NCBI RefSeq assembly: GCF_007989105.1
Contig: NZ_BJVK01000008.1
Span: 1-64,000 of the forward strand
Source of the DNA: Lentilactobacillus kefiri
GTDB taxonomy: Bacteria; Bacillota; Bacilli; Lactobacillales; Lactobacillaceae
Direction: 5' to 3'
Length of the DNA: 64,000 bases
Made by a program: the position numbers and the translations under genes. A model generated the notes under the pieces. The model did no database searches and had not been told where the DNA came from. It was given only the letters and a program-made list of their open reading frames with translations. Below are positions 16,284-25,328 of this stretch, piece by piece. The first letter of the stretch is position 1. Every line of letters starts with the position of its first letter.

Positions 16284-16345
16284 AGTGACATCGTGTCACT
16301 TTTCTTGATGAATTAAGAATAACATATCAGTGACACTGTGTCACT
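16284..16345 (-). promoter_or_regulatory. Two TetR-type operators flanking a promoter
   Basis: AGTGACATCGTGTCACT at 16284-16300 and AGTGACACTGTGTCACT at 16329-16345 are near-identical inverted repeats 45 bp apart. On the minus strand GTGACA within the distal operator and TATTCT 17 bp downstream form a plausible -35/-10 pair. A bound repressor would therefore cover the -35 and the early transcribed region of the 15862-16245 gene. Confidence 0.8.
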
Positions 16346-16353
16346 AATTTTGG

Positions 16354-16388
16354 ATAAAAAAATAAACCATCCATTTTCGGATGGCTTA
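16354..16388 (-). terminator. Rho-independent terminator
   Basis: CCATCC/GGATGG stem with GAAAAT loop and long U-run on the minus strand, ending the xylulokinase-like gene. Confidence 0.85.
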
Positions 16389-16397
16389 TAAAGATTG

Positions 16398-17908
16398 TTA
16401 ATCCCTGTTTTCACGACGAAAATTCACTAAATCGCGACTAATTTCTTTTGTACTTGGATAAATTTTTTGATAAATCCTGTGTAGCTTTTGGTATTTGGCA
16501 ACATTGTCCGGCTGCGGTAAAAAGACATCTTTAAAATGAACGAAGGTTTGAGCGCATTCGTGGAAATTATTGAACCATTTCATACCGACTGCCGCAATCA
16601 TGGCAGCACCCAGTCCTGGGCCCTGTTCATTTTTCAAAGAGATCACTCTTACATTAAAAACATCGGCTTGAATCTGCTGCCACAGCGGGCTCTTAGCGCC
16701 ACCACCAATTGACACAACTGTATCAAATTGATTGCCCTTCTTTTCGTACAAATCAAGAATATCTTTAAAGGAAAAGGTGATGCCTTCCAACACTGCCCGG
16801 ACAAAATCATGACGCTTCTGACTGCTGTCGACGCCGATAAAGCTGCCGCGAATGTCAGGATCGGCATAGGGAGCTCGTTCCCCAACAATGTATGGCGCAA
16901 ACAAAAGCCCATTTGCCCCAACAGAAGACTTGGAAGCACTTTGAACGACTTCAGTGAAGTCCTCCTCAGAAGCAAATGTCTTTTTGAACCAGCTGAGTGA
17001 ATAGCCGGCTGCTAATGTGACTCCCATCGAATAATACGCATCCGGAATGGCATGATCTTCGTATTGGAGAACCCCATCATAATTGGTTTCTTTTTGGGGT
17101 TCATACTTTAAAATCACGCCTGAAGTCCCAATACTGGATAACACTTTATTAGGACTGTCGATGCCAGCACCAACCGCGCCACAAGCGTTATCAGCGCCAC
17201 CGGCAAATGTTTGGGTATTGGTGGATAAACCAGAGTAGCCGGCATACCAGTCATCAATATGACCCGTCTCATCAACGGAACGAACAAGTTGCGGACACAG
17301 GGTTCTCGGAATTTCAAACGCATCAAGGATTTCTTGACTCCAAGTTTGGGTATTCACATCCAACATAACAGTTCCAGTTGCATCCGAATAGTCAATCGCC
17401 AGCTTGCCTGTCATTCGAAAACGCAAATAATCTTTTGGCAGCAGCATTGTTTCAGCCTGTTTAAATATTTCTGGTTGATTTTCCTTAACCCACAATAGTT
17501 TAGGCAGGGTAAAACCTTCCAGCGGTTGATTATGGGTAATTTCCACAAACCGGTGACCCATCTTGGCCATAATTTCCTGGCGCTGCTTGGAAGACCTGGT
17601 GTCATTCCAGAGCATCGCTGGCCGTATAACCCGCTGCTGCTTATCCAATAACACCAGACCGTGCATCTGACCGGAATAGCTAACACCAACAATCTGTTCC
17701 GGCTTGAGCTTGTTTGTAAGATTAACCGCACGATTGAAACAGTTGTGGCACTGACCCAATCTTCAGGATCCTGCTCAGCATATCCTGGTTGGGGCTGGCT
17801 GATCGGAAAGTCCATTTGCTCTTGAGCAATAATTTTACCAGTTCTGGTAACGGCAGTGACCTTCACGGAACTCGTTCCCAGGTCAATGCCCAACACACAA
17901 TCAGTCAT
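16398..17908 (-). pseudogene. xylB: Frameshifted FGGY-family sugar kinase (xylulokinase-like)
   Basis: Two overlapping frames together make a complete kinase of about 502 residues. The first part (from ATG 17908 behind GGAGGAG) has the ATPase opening VLGIDLGTSSVKV. The second has [21 protein letters not shown] (catalytic Asp), [11 protein letters not shown] and the normal C-terminus. They join near 17728-17745, where one base appears to be missing (for example one A in the CAATCG stretch); the downstream frame resumes with RAVNLTNKL. There is no slippery heptamer, so programmed frameshifting is unlikely. Xylulokinase is the best family match; another pentulose or gluconate kinase is possible. 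No xylA or transporter is adjacent. A base-calling error would make it intact. Confidence 0.75.
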
Positions 17909-17936
17909 GTAAGCTCCTCCTCAAAAACAATCGAGT

Positions 17937-20465
17937 TTATTTTGAATCAAATTTCTTAAAATGTTCAGCCAAGTACTTTGTGGTTAAGCTTTGAGGATTT
18001 TGAATTAAATCCTGCGGTCGGCCCTTGGCAACAATTCGGCCACCCTGATCTCCACCGCGGGGACCCATGTCAATCAGGTAGTCCGCATTGGCCATCAAAT
18101 CCAAATCATGAGTAATCATTAAGACCGTTGCCCCTTGGTCGATCAGTTGTGAAAATACCTTCAGCAATACATGCACGTCCAGTGGATGCAGGCCGACTGT
18201 TGGTTCATCAAATATGAACAGTGTGTCATTTTGGCGGCTCTTCATGTGAGATGTCAGCTTTAATCGTTGAGCTTCACCACCTGAAAGACTTGGCGTTGCT
18301 TCACCAAGATGTAAGTATCCCAGCCCCATTTGCTGGAGAACCTGAAGGGTTTTCAAAATTGATTCATCGTCTTTGAAAAGCTTAATTGCATGATCAACAT
18401 CATAGTCAAGAACGTCGGCAATCGACATCCCCTGCCATTTAATTTTCAAAATATCCTGGTTGAACCGTTTCCCGTGACACGTTGGACAAGTCTCAACCAT
18501 ATCCGGCAGATATTGAATATCCAGTGAGATTTCACCGGTTCCACCACATGATGGACAGGCCCCCTGCTTGTTATTATAGGAAAAATAGCTTGGGGTATAG
18601 TGATGCTTTTTGGCATCGGGCAGTTGGGCAAACTTTTTTCGTAAATTATCCATAATATTGGTATAAGTGGCCAGAGTTGATCGGGCATTCTTACCAACAG
18701 GTGTCGCATCAACACTGACAATGTGTTTCATTTTCCCCGGTTCAAATTGACCAATATAGCTTGGCAATGAATGGTTATGGAACTTGGCGTTAAAGGCATC
18801 CAGCAGGCCATCCAAGACCAGCGTCGTTTTACCGGCTCCGGAAAATCCAGTAACCGCAATCAGGCGATTAATTGGAAAGTCGGCAGTCACGTTATTCAAA
18901 TTAAAGCGCTGCTTAATCGTCAGCGTCATGGACCCTTTGGCAAATACATCCTCATTGGAAACCTGACGGGTCATTAACTGCGCTTTACCCGTCAGAAACG
19001 GTCCAATTAATGAATGACTGCTTTGACGAATCTGGGCGGGCGTCCCCTGGTCGATGACTTGACCGCCATTGACACCGGAACCTGGTCCGATTTCAATAAT
19101 ATAATCAGCAGAATTGATAATAGCCGTCTCATGATCAACAACGACCAGTGAATTACCCTGTTCAACCAGTTGATGAAAGATTTTAATCAAGCCTGAAACA
19201 TTGTCCGGATGAAGCCCTACTGAGGGTTCATCCAAAACATACAAGACACCAGTCGTCTGGGTTCTTAATGTCCGGCCAAGCTGAATTCGTTGAAGTTCGC
19301 CGGTTGAAAGCGAAGCACCGGCCCGATCCATCGTCAAATAGTCCAGTCCCAAATCAAGCAATGGCTGAGTTTGATTTAACAATTCAGTGGTCAAATTGTT
19401 GGCCAATTTTTGCATGTTATCCGGAAGCCACTTCTTAATTCGCTCAACAAATGCCGGCAGCTCACCAATTGGCATGTGACTTGCCTGGGCAATATTCGTC
19501 CCATCAATTAACTGACTTAATCGGCTGGGATTGATTCGGGTACCATGACACATTGGGCAGGTGAAGAAACGGTAGAAGCGGTTCAGCCGTTTCAATGCGA
19601 TCTCACTTTTAGTCGTCTTCATGCTATCTTCAATGGCGTTATAGGCATTTTCATACAAAGCGTTGTCCATATGAAAGACCCGGCCGTTTTTGCTGGGGAT
19701 ATCAATGGCATAGTGCTTTTGCTGACCATGCAGGACCATGTCTTTTTCTTTGTCGGTTAATTGATTGTAAGGAACATCGATTCTTACGCCGGCAGCCTGC
19801 GCCACAATTGGCATAAAGTTTCGGCCCGGTGTCCGCCAAGCTGCCACGGCACCGTCACGAATCGTCTTGCTTTCATCACCAATCAAGGTATCCGGGTCAA
19901 TTTGTTTGGTAATTCCCAATCCCTCACACTTAGGACAGGCACCATCCGAATTAAAGGCAAAGTCTTCAGCACTGAACGCATGAAATTTAACGCCACAAGT
20001 TGGACAGGTAATCACGCCCATTTGGTCACCCATCACGTCCATCGCTTCGGCAATCTTAATCGTTGGTGGAACTTGATGGCCGTTTGGACACTTAGGTGAT
20101 CCAAGACGGGAATACATGAGCCGCAAAACGTTAAAGATTTCAGTCATCGTCCCGACAGTCGAACGGGCACCGGGAACCGTTGGCCGCTGACGTAATGCCA
20201 GCGCAGACGGAATGTGTTTAACCGAATCAACATCAGCCCGGCCAACTTGACTGATTCGTCGCCGAGTGTAGGTGGCCAATGAGTCAAGATAACGTCTGGC
20301 ACCTTCTGAATAGAGAATTCCCATCGCAAGAGAAGACTTCCCGGAACCTGAAAGTCCCGAAATCGCGACAAATTTATGTAAGGGAATATTAACGTTAATA
20401 TTCTTTAAATTATTCACTTTTCCACCAATCACTTCAATATGATCGGGTAACTTAGCTGCTGGCAT
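17937..20465 (-). CDS. UvrA-like protein, second class (UvrA2-type ABC ATPase)
   Basis: An 842-residue protein with two ABC ATPase halves. Walker A motifs are GLSGSGKSS (near residue 37) and GFSGAGKTT in the second half. Signatures are LSTGELQR and LSGGEAQR, and the Walker B motifs are VLDEPSVGL and IFDEPTVGL. Zinc-binding CPTC/CPKC and CPSCGGTG/CPTCHGKR pairs are present. Canonical UvrA is about 940-950 residues; the shorter length fits the UvrA2 or drug-resistance group (DrrC-like), which lacks part of the UvrB-binding region. Roles reported for that group include tolerance of DNA-intercalating antibiotics. AAAGGAG precedes the ATG. It is monocistronic. Confidence 0.9.
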   Translation of the reverse strand: MPAAKLPDHIEVIGGKVNNLKNINVNIPLHKFVAISGLSGSGKSSLAMGILYSEGARRYLDSLATYTRRRISQVGRADVDSVKHIPSALALRQRPTVPGARSTVGTMTEIFNVLRLMYSRLGSPKCPNGHQVPPTIKIAEAMDVMGDQMGVITCPTCGVKFHAFSAEDFAFNSDGACPKCEGLGITKQIDPDTLIGDESKTIRDGAVAAWRTPGRNFMPIVAQAAGVRIDVPYNQLTDKEKDMVLHGQQKHYAIDIPSKNGRVFHMDNALYENAYNAIEDSMKTTKSEIALKRLNRFYRFFTCPMCHGTRINPSRLSQLIDGTNIAQASHMPIGELPAFVERIKKWLPDNMQKLANNLTTELLNQTQPLLDLGLDYLTMDRAGASLSTGELQRIQLGRTLRTQTTGVLYVLDEPSVGLHPDNVSGLIKIFHQLVEQGNSLVVVDHETAIINSADYIIEIGPGSGVNGGQVIDQGTPAQIRQSSHSLIGPFLTGKAQLMTRQVSNEDVFAKGSMTLTIKQRFNLNNVTADFPINRLIAVTGFSGAGKTTLVLDGLLDAFNAKFHNHSLPSYIGQFEPGKMKHIVSVDATPVGKNARSTLATYTNIMDNLRKKFAQLPDAKKHHYTPSYFSYNNKQGACPSCGGTGEISLDIQYLPDMVETCPTCHGKRFNQDILKIKWQGMSIADVLDYDVDHAIKLFKDDESILKTLQVLQQMGLGYLHLGEATPSLSGGEAQRLKLTSHMKSRQNDTLFIFDEPTVGLHPLDVHVLLKVFSQLIDQGATVLMITHDLDLMANADYLIDMGPRGGDQGGRIVAKGRPQDLIQNPQSLTTKYLAEHFKKFDSK

Positions 20466-20528
20466 ATGATGACTCCTTTCGGGAATGTTGTTGGTTTAAT
20501 TGTAACGCAGATAAATAACCACGGAGAT

Positions 20529-20564
20529 GAAAAAGGGTCAAGCCATTTCTGGCTTGACCCTTAT
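20529..20564 (-). terminator. Rho-independent terminator of the pyr operon
   Basis: AAGGGTCAAGCCA/TGGCTTGACCCTT, a perfect 13-bp stem (20533-20545, 20550-20562) with a four-base loop and U-run on the minus strand. Confidence 0.95.
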
Positions 20565-20570
20565 TAAAAC

Positions 20571-21435
20571 TTAAATTGTCTTCAGTTTTCCTCTGAAATC
20601 ATCCAGAGTCTTATAACCTTTTTTATCCATAATTTCTTTTAATTCTTTGGAAATGCGTTCGAAGATTGGTGTTCCTTCATAACCAAATGCAGTTCCAATT
20701 TGAACCAAGTTGGCACCACAGAGGACATGTTCGAAAACATCCATTCCAGACTTGATACCACCGGTCCCAATGATGGGAATTTCTGGATTCAAACGTTGAC
20801 GAAGAGCACGGACGTTAGCCAATGCAGTTGGCTTAACATAGTCACCACCAAGACCGCCAAAACCGCCCTTAGGCTTGATAACAACTGATTCAGTTTCCGG
20901 ATCAACGACCAGACCGTTACCAATTGAGTTGATAACGTTAATGTAGGTAACCGGGAAATCATTGAGAACTTCAGCGATACCATTAAATTGATTGAAATCA
21001 AAGTAAGGTGGCAGCTTCAAGCCAAGCGGCTTCTTAAAGAACTTGAAAGTAGCAGTTAAAACATCCCGGACAGCGTCAAAGTCATAACCGACTTGTGACT
21101 TTCCGGCAACGTTTGGGCATGAGAGATTCAGTTCGGTCAAGCCGTTGAATGAGCTTTCTTGAACTTTCTTCGGCAAATTTCAAATAATAATCAATTCCGT
21201 GGTTGGGTAATCCCATTGAGTTAATGCTTCCAAGTGGCAATGCCTTCATCCGTGGGCTTTCGTTTCCGGCCCGTTCTTCCGGAGTGGCACTCTTGGTAAC
21301 ACAGCCACCGGCCATTGAATCCAATGTTTTGTTAAGTTCGTCAGTAGTTGAACAACGAACTCCAGCCGCATTTAACAGTAAATTATCGAATTGATAGTCG
21401 CCAATATGTGAGGCGAGTGAGATATTATTTTGCAT
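20571..21435 (-). pseudogene. pyrD: Dihydroorotate dehydrogenase, class 1A type, with internal deletion
   Basis: The N-terminal frame (from ATG 21435, behind GGGAGGAAGCAA and overlapping pyrE by 11 bases) reads MQNNISLASHIGDYQFDN up to [12 protein letters not shown] second frame resumes near 21165 with [21 protein letters not shown] and runs to the normal C-terminus. In class 1A PyrD the two blocks are separated by about 30 residues (the PTFFSVAG-like strand and following helix). Here they almost abut and are out of frame. An out-of-frame deletion of roughly 85-90 bp near 21165-21190 fits best. The missing strand is part of the FMN barrel, so neither fragment should be active. All catalytic blocks downstream ([19 protein letters not shown]) are intact, suggesting recent loss. 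Confidence 0.85.
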
Positions 21436-22072
21436 TTGCTTCCTCCCGTTTTGTCCAGTCCCAAGGGGCTTTGTGCCAAGTTGATAAACGTGAATATTCT
21501 TCATCTGAGAACTTGTTTTCTTTATGACCTTGCGCAATCAGATCAGCGTAACTAAGCAATGGAACCAGCTTGGTGTCGGCATCGGCGAAGTTCTTGTCGG
21601 CATCCGGCAAGCCGTATGTAAATACGGAAGCCACGCCAATCACATTAACGCCTTCATTGCGAACTGCTTTAACAGCTCCCAGAACACTGCCGCCAGTTGA
21701 AATCAAATCATCGATCAAAACAACTTTGTCATCCTTGGAAATCCGACCTTCAATCTGCTTTCCGGCACCATGATCCTTTGGCTTTGCCCGAACATAGATC
21801 AGGGGCAGATTAAGTCGTTCAGCAACCCATGCGGCATGGGGAATTCCAGCTGTGGCAACTCCGCCAATGACCGTTGCATCCGGATAGTTTTTCTTGATGT
21901 TTTCAGCCAATCCATCAGCAATCATGTCTCTTAATGATGGAATGGAAATTGTTAATCTGAAGTCTGTATAGATAGGTGATAAAATGCCACTTGCATATCT
22001 AAATGGTTTCTCAAGGTTGATACTGACAATTTGGTTATCAATTAATGATTGAATAATTTGATTAGTTTGCAT
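21425..22072 (-). CDS. pyrE: Orotate phosphoribosyltransferase
   Basis: A 215-residue cytosolic enzyme converting orotate and PRPP to OMP. The PRPP-binding signature VVLIDDLISTGGSV spans residues 117-130, and YVRAKPKDHGAGKQIEG (93-109) is the flexible catalytic loop. The start is the ATG at 22072 behind GGAGG; it overlaps the pyrF stop by 11 bases, and pyrE in turn overlaps pyrD by 11 bases, indicating translational coupling. It is second gene of the attenuator-controlled pyrFED unit. An intact pyrE behind a broken pyrD means orotate must come from elsewhere, such as the medium or another PyrD. Confidence 0.96.
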   Translation of the reverse strand: MQTNQIIQSLIDNQIVSINLEKPFRYASGILSPIYTDFRLTISIPSLRDMIADGLAENIKKNYPDATVIGGVATAGIPHAAWVAERLNLPLIYVRAKPKDHGAGKQIEGRISKDDKVVLIDDLISTGGSVLGAVKAVRNEGVNVIGVASVFTYGLPDADKNFADADTKLVPLLSYADLIAQGHKENKFSDEEYSRLSTWHKAPWDWTKREEANAK

Positions 22073-22781
22073 AATTCCATTCCTCCAACATTTTGTGATA
22101 TGCGGCAACTGGGTCTTCAGCTCGGATGATTGGCCGGCCGACAACTAAAGCTGAACTACCGTACTCGGCAGCCTGCTTAGGAGTTGCAGTCCGTGACTGG
22201 TCATCCTTGGGGAAGTTGGCTGGTCGAATTCCTGGGGTTACATATAGGAAGTCATCCCCAACCTGTTCCTTCAATGAACTCACTTCAAGTGGTGAAGTGA
22301 TAACACCGTCGGCACCTGATCGCTTTGCTAATTTGGCAAGGGACACAACTTGGTCAACCATATCCAACTTACAGTTTTGCTCATTTTCCAAAGCGTCTTC
22401 TGTAATTGAGGTCAACTCGGTAACTGCGAGTAACTTGGGTGTCGGAACACCAGCTTCTTCACTCCCCAGTTCCAAGCCTTCCTTGGCTGCGGCAATCATT
22501 TCCGAACCGCCAAGGGCGTGGACAGTCGTATAAGTGACCCCCATTCGCCCAATCTGCATCATTCCCATTTTAACGGTGTTGGGAATATCTTGAAGCTTGA
22601 GATCCAAGAAGATTTTGAAACCTTTGTTTAGCAGTTCCTGAACAATTTCAGGTCCTTCACCATAAAACAGCTCCATGCCGATCTTAACGGTCATTCCTTC
22701 ATCAGTTGGAAACTGGTCAATAATCTTAAACAGCCCTTCTCGATTCCAAACATCAAGTGATACAATTAACGGTCCTCGCAT
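22062..22781 (-). CDS. pyrF: Orotidine 5'-phosphate decarboxylase
   Basis: A 239-residue enzyme that decarboxylates OMP to UMP. The catalytic D-K-x-x-D array is Asp60, Lys62 and Asp65 in FLDLKLQDIPNTV. The substrate phosphate loop is near PGIRP...ALVVGRPI (about 180-220). CAGGAGGG precedes the ATG. It is the first gene of the operon, directly behind the PyrR-type attenuator, so the operon here is pyrF-E-D only. carA/B, pyrB, pyrC and pyrR are not in the window. Confidence 0.97.
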   Translation of the reverse strand: MRGPLIVSLDVWNREGLFKIIDQFPTDEGMTVKIGMELFYGEGPEIVQELLNKGFKIFLDLKLQDIPNTVKMGMMQIGRMGVTYTTVHALGGSEMIAAAKEGLELGSEEAGVPTPKLLAVTELTSITEDALENEQNCKLDMVDQVVSLAKLAKRSGADGVITSPLEVSSLKEQVGDDFLYVTPGIRPANFPKDDQSRTATPKQAAEYGSSALVVGRPIIRAEDPVAAYHKMLEEWNYAN

Positions 22782-22805
22782 AATTACCCTCCTGGTTGAT
22801 TACAG

Positions 22806-22914
22806 AAAAAGAGCCCGAGACTGTAGAACTCAGCACATCTCTGCACTAATCCCTGCAAAATCACGGACTCTTTGATTAATTTGTCGTCCGCTTTTGGCCT
22901 CTCTGAACCAAATT
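22806..22914 (-). promoter_or_regulatory. PyrR-type transcription attenuator
   Basis: On the minus strand, TTTGG-TTCAGAGAGG-CCAAA (22891-22912) is a short stem whose loop matches the PyrR-binding consensus (UCCAGAGAGGCU-like). Downstream, AAAGAGTCCG and CGGGCTCTTTTT form the terminator stem (arms near 22864-22873 and 22807-22817). UMP-bound PyrR should promote termination ahead of pyrF. The rest of the 22782-23121 interval contains only promoter-like AT-rich sequence. Confidence 0.85.
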
Positions 22915-23121
22915 AAAGCTCTTTTATTTGTTTATTACTTTATCACGTTAGGTAAAGGAGTTCAAGGAGATAATTTTTGCCCGCCTAAATATGCGGTTGT
23001 CAAACTAATACTTAAGTAGGGAATCTTTAATAGCCCGCCTTGCATTCCCAACATATCCGTGTAATAATGTTGACAGCAAAAAATAAAGAATGTCAGCGAG
23101 CATTCATTTGGAGGAACGGAC

Positions 23122-24369
23122 ATGGAAAATACAAATACACTTACGCACAGCCATACTTTTACGAAGAATCAGAAATGGGTAATTGCTTCTACCAGTTCTG
23201 GATTCGCATTGGAAAATATGGATGTGCTATTTTTATCCTTTGCAATGAGTTCAATGATCAGCCAACTTCATCTTAGCGGTGGCGCTGCCGGATTGATTGG
23301 TTCAATCACGAACTTGGGAATGTTATTTGGCGGGATTATGTTTGGTCTTATCGGTGACCGATTTTGTCGGGTAAAGACCTTCACCTACACAATCTTCATC
23401 TTTGCATTTGCAACCGCAATGATGGCTTTTGCAAATAACATTACATTGATTTACATATTAAGATTCTTAGCCGGTATCGGTGCCGGTGGTGAATATGGTG
23501 TCGGCATCTCAATGATTGCCGAATCATTCCACAAAAATCAAATCGGAAAGATGACATCGGTTGCCGCAATCGGCGGTCAAATCGGTGCCATCCTAGCAGC
23601 CATCACAGCTGCCATCGTCATCCCTCACCTGGGCTGGCACGCACTGTTCCTTGTTGGAATCGTTCCAGTTGTTTTAACCTACTTCGTACGTCGACACTTG
23701 AGCGAAACTCAGGAATTCGTTGAAGCAAAGAAAGTTGAAGCAGAAAAGAAAGAATCAACAACCAGCGCCGTCTTCAAATACATGTTCAGTTCACCCAAAT
23801 TAGCTTACCAAAGCTTTGCATTAATGATTATGACCACCGTTCAAATTGCCGGATACTTCGGCTTAATGAACTGGCTGCCAATCATCGTTCAAAAGCAACT
23901 TAGCTTAAACGTTTCCGGTTCATCACTTTGGATGATTTCAACAATCATCGGAATGAGCCTTGGAATGATTACTTTCGGTTCAATCCTTGACTACTTCGGA
24001 CCACGCCGAGCATTTGGAATCTTCCTGATTGCTTCAGCAGCCATGGTCTTCACAATTACTTTGGCTCACAATACTATTTCACTGCTTATCATTGGTGCCA
24101 TCGTTGGGTTCTTCTCAAACGGGATGTTTGGTGGTTACGGTGCCGTCATCAGCCGCCTTTACCCAACTGAGATTCGTTCAACTGCCAACAACGTGATCGT
24201 TAACATTGGCCGGGCAGTTGGTGGTTTCTCATCAGTTGTTATCGGAATCTTGATGGATAACTACTCATTGACTGTTGTCATGGGCTTCCTGTCAATCCTG
24301 TATGTGATTAGCTTTATCACAATGATCACTTTACCAGGCCTCAAAAAGCTGGGCTTGAAGCAAGCATAA
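23122..24369 (+). CDS. MFS transporter (acid/sialate:H+ symporter type)
   Basis: A 415-residue membrane protein with about 12 segments. Segment 1 has Asp in LENMDVLFLSFAMS, as in the aromatic-acid and sialate:H+ symporter groups. Motif A is GLIGDRFCRVKTF (about 76-88). Segment 4 has RFLAGIGAGGEYGVG (about 115-129), typical of importers in these groups, and YPTEIRSTANN (about 352-362) is the characteristic cytoplasmic motif. An uptake role for an organic acid or similar anion is likely. The substrate is unknown and no catabolic genes are adjacent. GGAGGAACGGAC precedes the ATG. Confidence 0.85.
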   Translation: MENTNTLTHSHTFTKNQKWVIASTSSGFALENMDVLFLSFAMSSMISQLHLSGGAAGLIGSITNLGMLFGGIMFGLIGDRFCRVKTFTYTIFIFAFATAMMAFANNITLIYILRFLAGIGAGGEYGVGISMIAESFHKNQIGKMTSVAAIGGQIGAILAAITAAIVIPHLGWHALFLVGIVPVVLTYFVRRHLSETQEFVEAKKVEAEKKESTTSAVFKYMFSSPKLAYQSFALMIMTTVQIAGYFGLMNWLPIIVQKQLSLNVSGSSLWMISTIIGMSLGMITFGSILDYFGPRRAFGIFLIASAAMVFTITLAHNTISLLIIGAIVGFFSNGMFGGYGAVISRLYPTEIRSTANNVIVNIGRAVGGFSSVVIGILMDNYSLTVVMGFLSILYVISFITMITLPGLKKLGLKQA

Positions 24370-24387
24370 TAACTTAACCTGCTTAAT

Positions 24388-24419
24388 AAATCGTCGACTC
24401 CAAGTTGGCGATTTTTTTA
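24388..24419 (+). terminator. Rho-independent terminator
   Basis: AAATCG...CGATTT stem followed by T7, after the MFS gene. Confidence 0.75.
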
Positions 24420-24547
24420 TTCATTTGAATATTCTGACTTAGTAGCCGATAATGGTTGTATAGACACATTTATGAATCCTGTGGGGAAGACACTGTTCAG
24501 GGGTAGAATTCTTGTCATGTACTTCGAAAGGTAGGTCAAAATTAGTA

Positions 24548-25183
24548 ATGGAAAAAATTATTGCGTTTGATATGGATGGAACGGTCGCCGAGACTTTCCC
24601 GGTTATCTTTGATTCATTTAGAAGAACCGTTCACGACTATACTGGTAAATGGATCAGTAACCAGGTCATCCTTGCCACTTTTGGAGCAAATGAAGTTGGG
24701 ATGTTAAAAGAGTTGATTCCCGATTACTCTGACGAAGTTTTGGAAAGCTTCCATGAAAACTATCGCCGGGCACATCTTCAGTTACGTCACCCATTTGAAG
24801 GAATTGAAAAATTACTCAAAGAACTTCACGAACGCGATGTCATTACTCCAATGATTACCGGTAAAGGCAAACAAAGCCTTCAAGTCAGCCTTGATTCACT
24901 TGGCCTGACAGATTCCTTCTCACCCGTTCTGTCCGGTTCACCCGACGGCTCGATAAAAGCCAAGCAGTTCGGTGACGTCATCAAACAATTTGGCGTTACC
25001 AAAGAAGATATGGCATATATCGGTGATGCGCCAACCGACGTGACCGCCTGCCAAGAAGCCGGCATCAAATGTTACTCAGCTGCCTGGTCGATTAATGCCA
25101 AAACCAAGGAACTCGAAAAGCTCAACCCGGATGAGATTTACACATCCGTCGATCAACTGAGAGAAAAGTTAATAAACGAATAA
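24548..25183 (+). CDS. HAD-superfamily phosphatase (phosphoglycolate phosphatase-like)
   Basis: A 211-residue cytosolic hydrolase. Motif I is FDMDGTVAET (residues 6-15, nucleophile Asp7 and acid Asp9). Motif II Thr is in PMITGKGK. Motif III Lys is in the IKAKQFGDV region, and motif IV is YIGDAPTDV. An alpha-helical type-1 cap lies between motifs I and II, as in Gph/PgmB-like enzymes. The ATG at 24548 gives the standard N-terminus; an in-frame TTG at 24512 behind AGGGG would add 12 residues and cannot be excluded. The physiological phosphate ester is unknown. Confidence 0.88.
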   Translation: MEKIIAFDMDGTVAETFPVIFDSFRRTVHDYTGKWISNQVILATFGANEVGMLKELIPDYSDEVLESFHENYRRAHLQLRHPFEGIEKLLKELHERDVITPMITGKGKQSLQVSLDSLGLTDSFSPVLSGSPDGSIKAKQFGDVIKQFGVTKEDMAYIGDAPTDVTACQEAGIKCYSAAWSINAKTKELEKLNPDEIYTSVDQLREKLINE

Positions 25184-25194
25184 TTAAATTGGCT

Positions 25195-25236
25195 AAACGA
25201 CGACTGCGTGGATAATGACACGCAGCCGTTTTTTGT
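25195..25236 (+). terminator. Rho-independent terminator
   Basis: AACGACGACTGCGTG/CACGCAGCCGTT stem and T6, after the HAD gene. Confidence 0.9.
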
Positions 25237-25328
25237 TTATATTATTAAAGACACTCTAATAATTGACCATTAACAGGAGTATAATTTAAGCCAATAACAC
25301 ATTTCATAATGGAAAGGATGATTCATTC

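Noticed and set aside
17720-17760. Programmed ribosomal frameshift in the xylulokinase-like gene
   Set aside because: There is no slippery heptanucleotide and no downstream pseudoknot is evident. A one-base indel is simpler.
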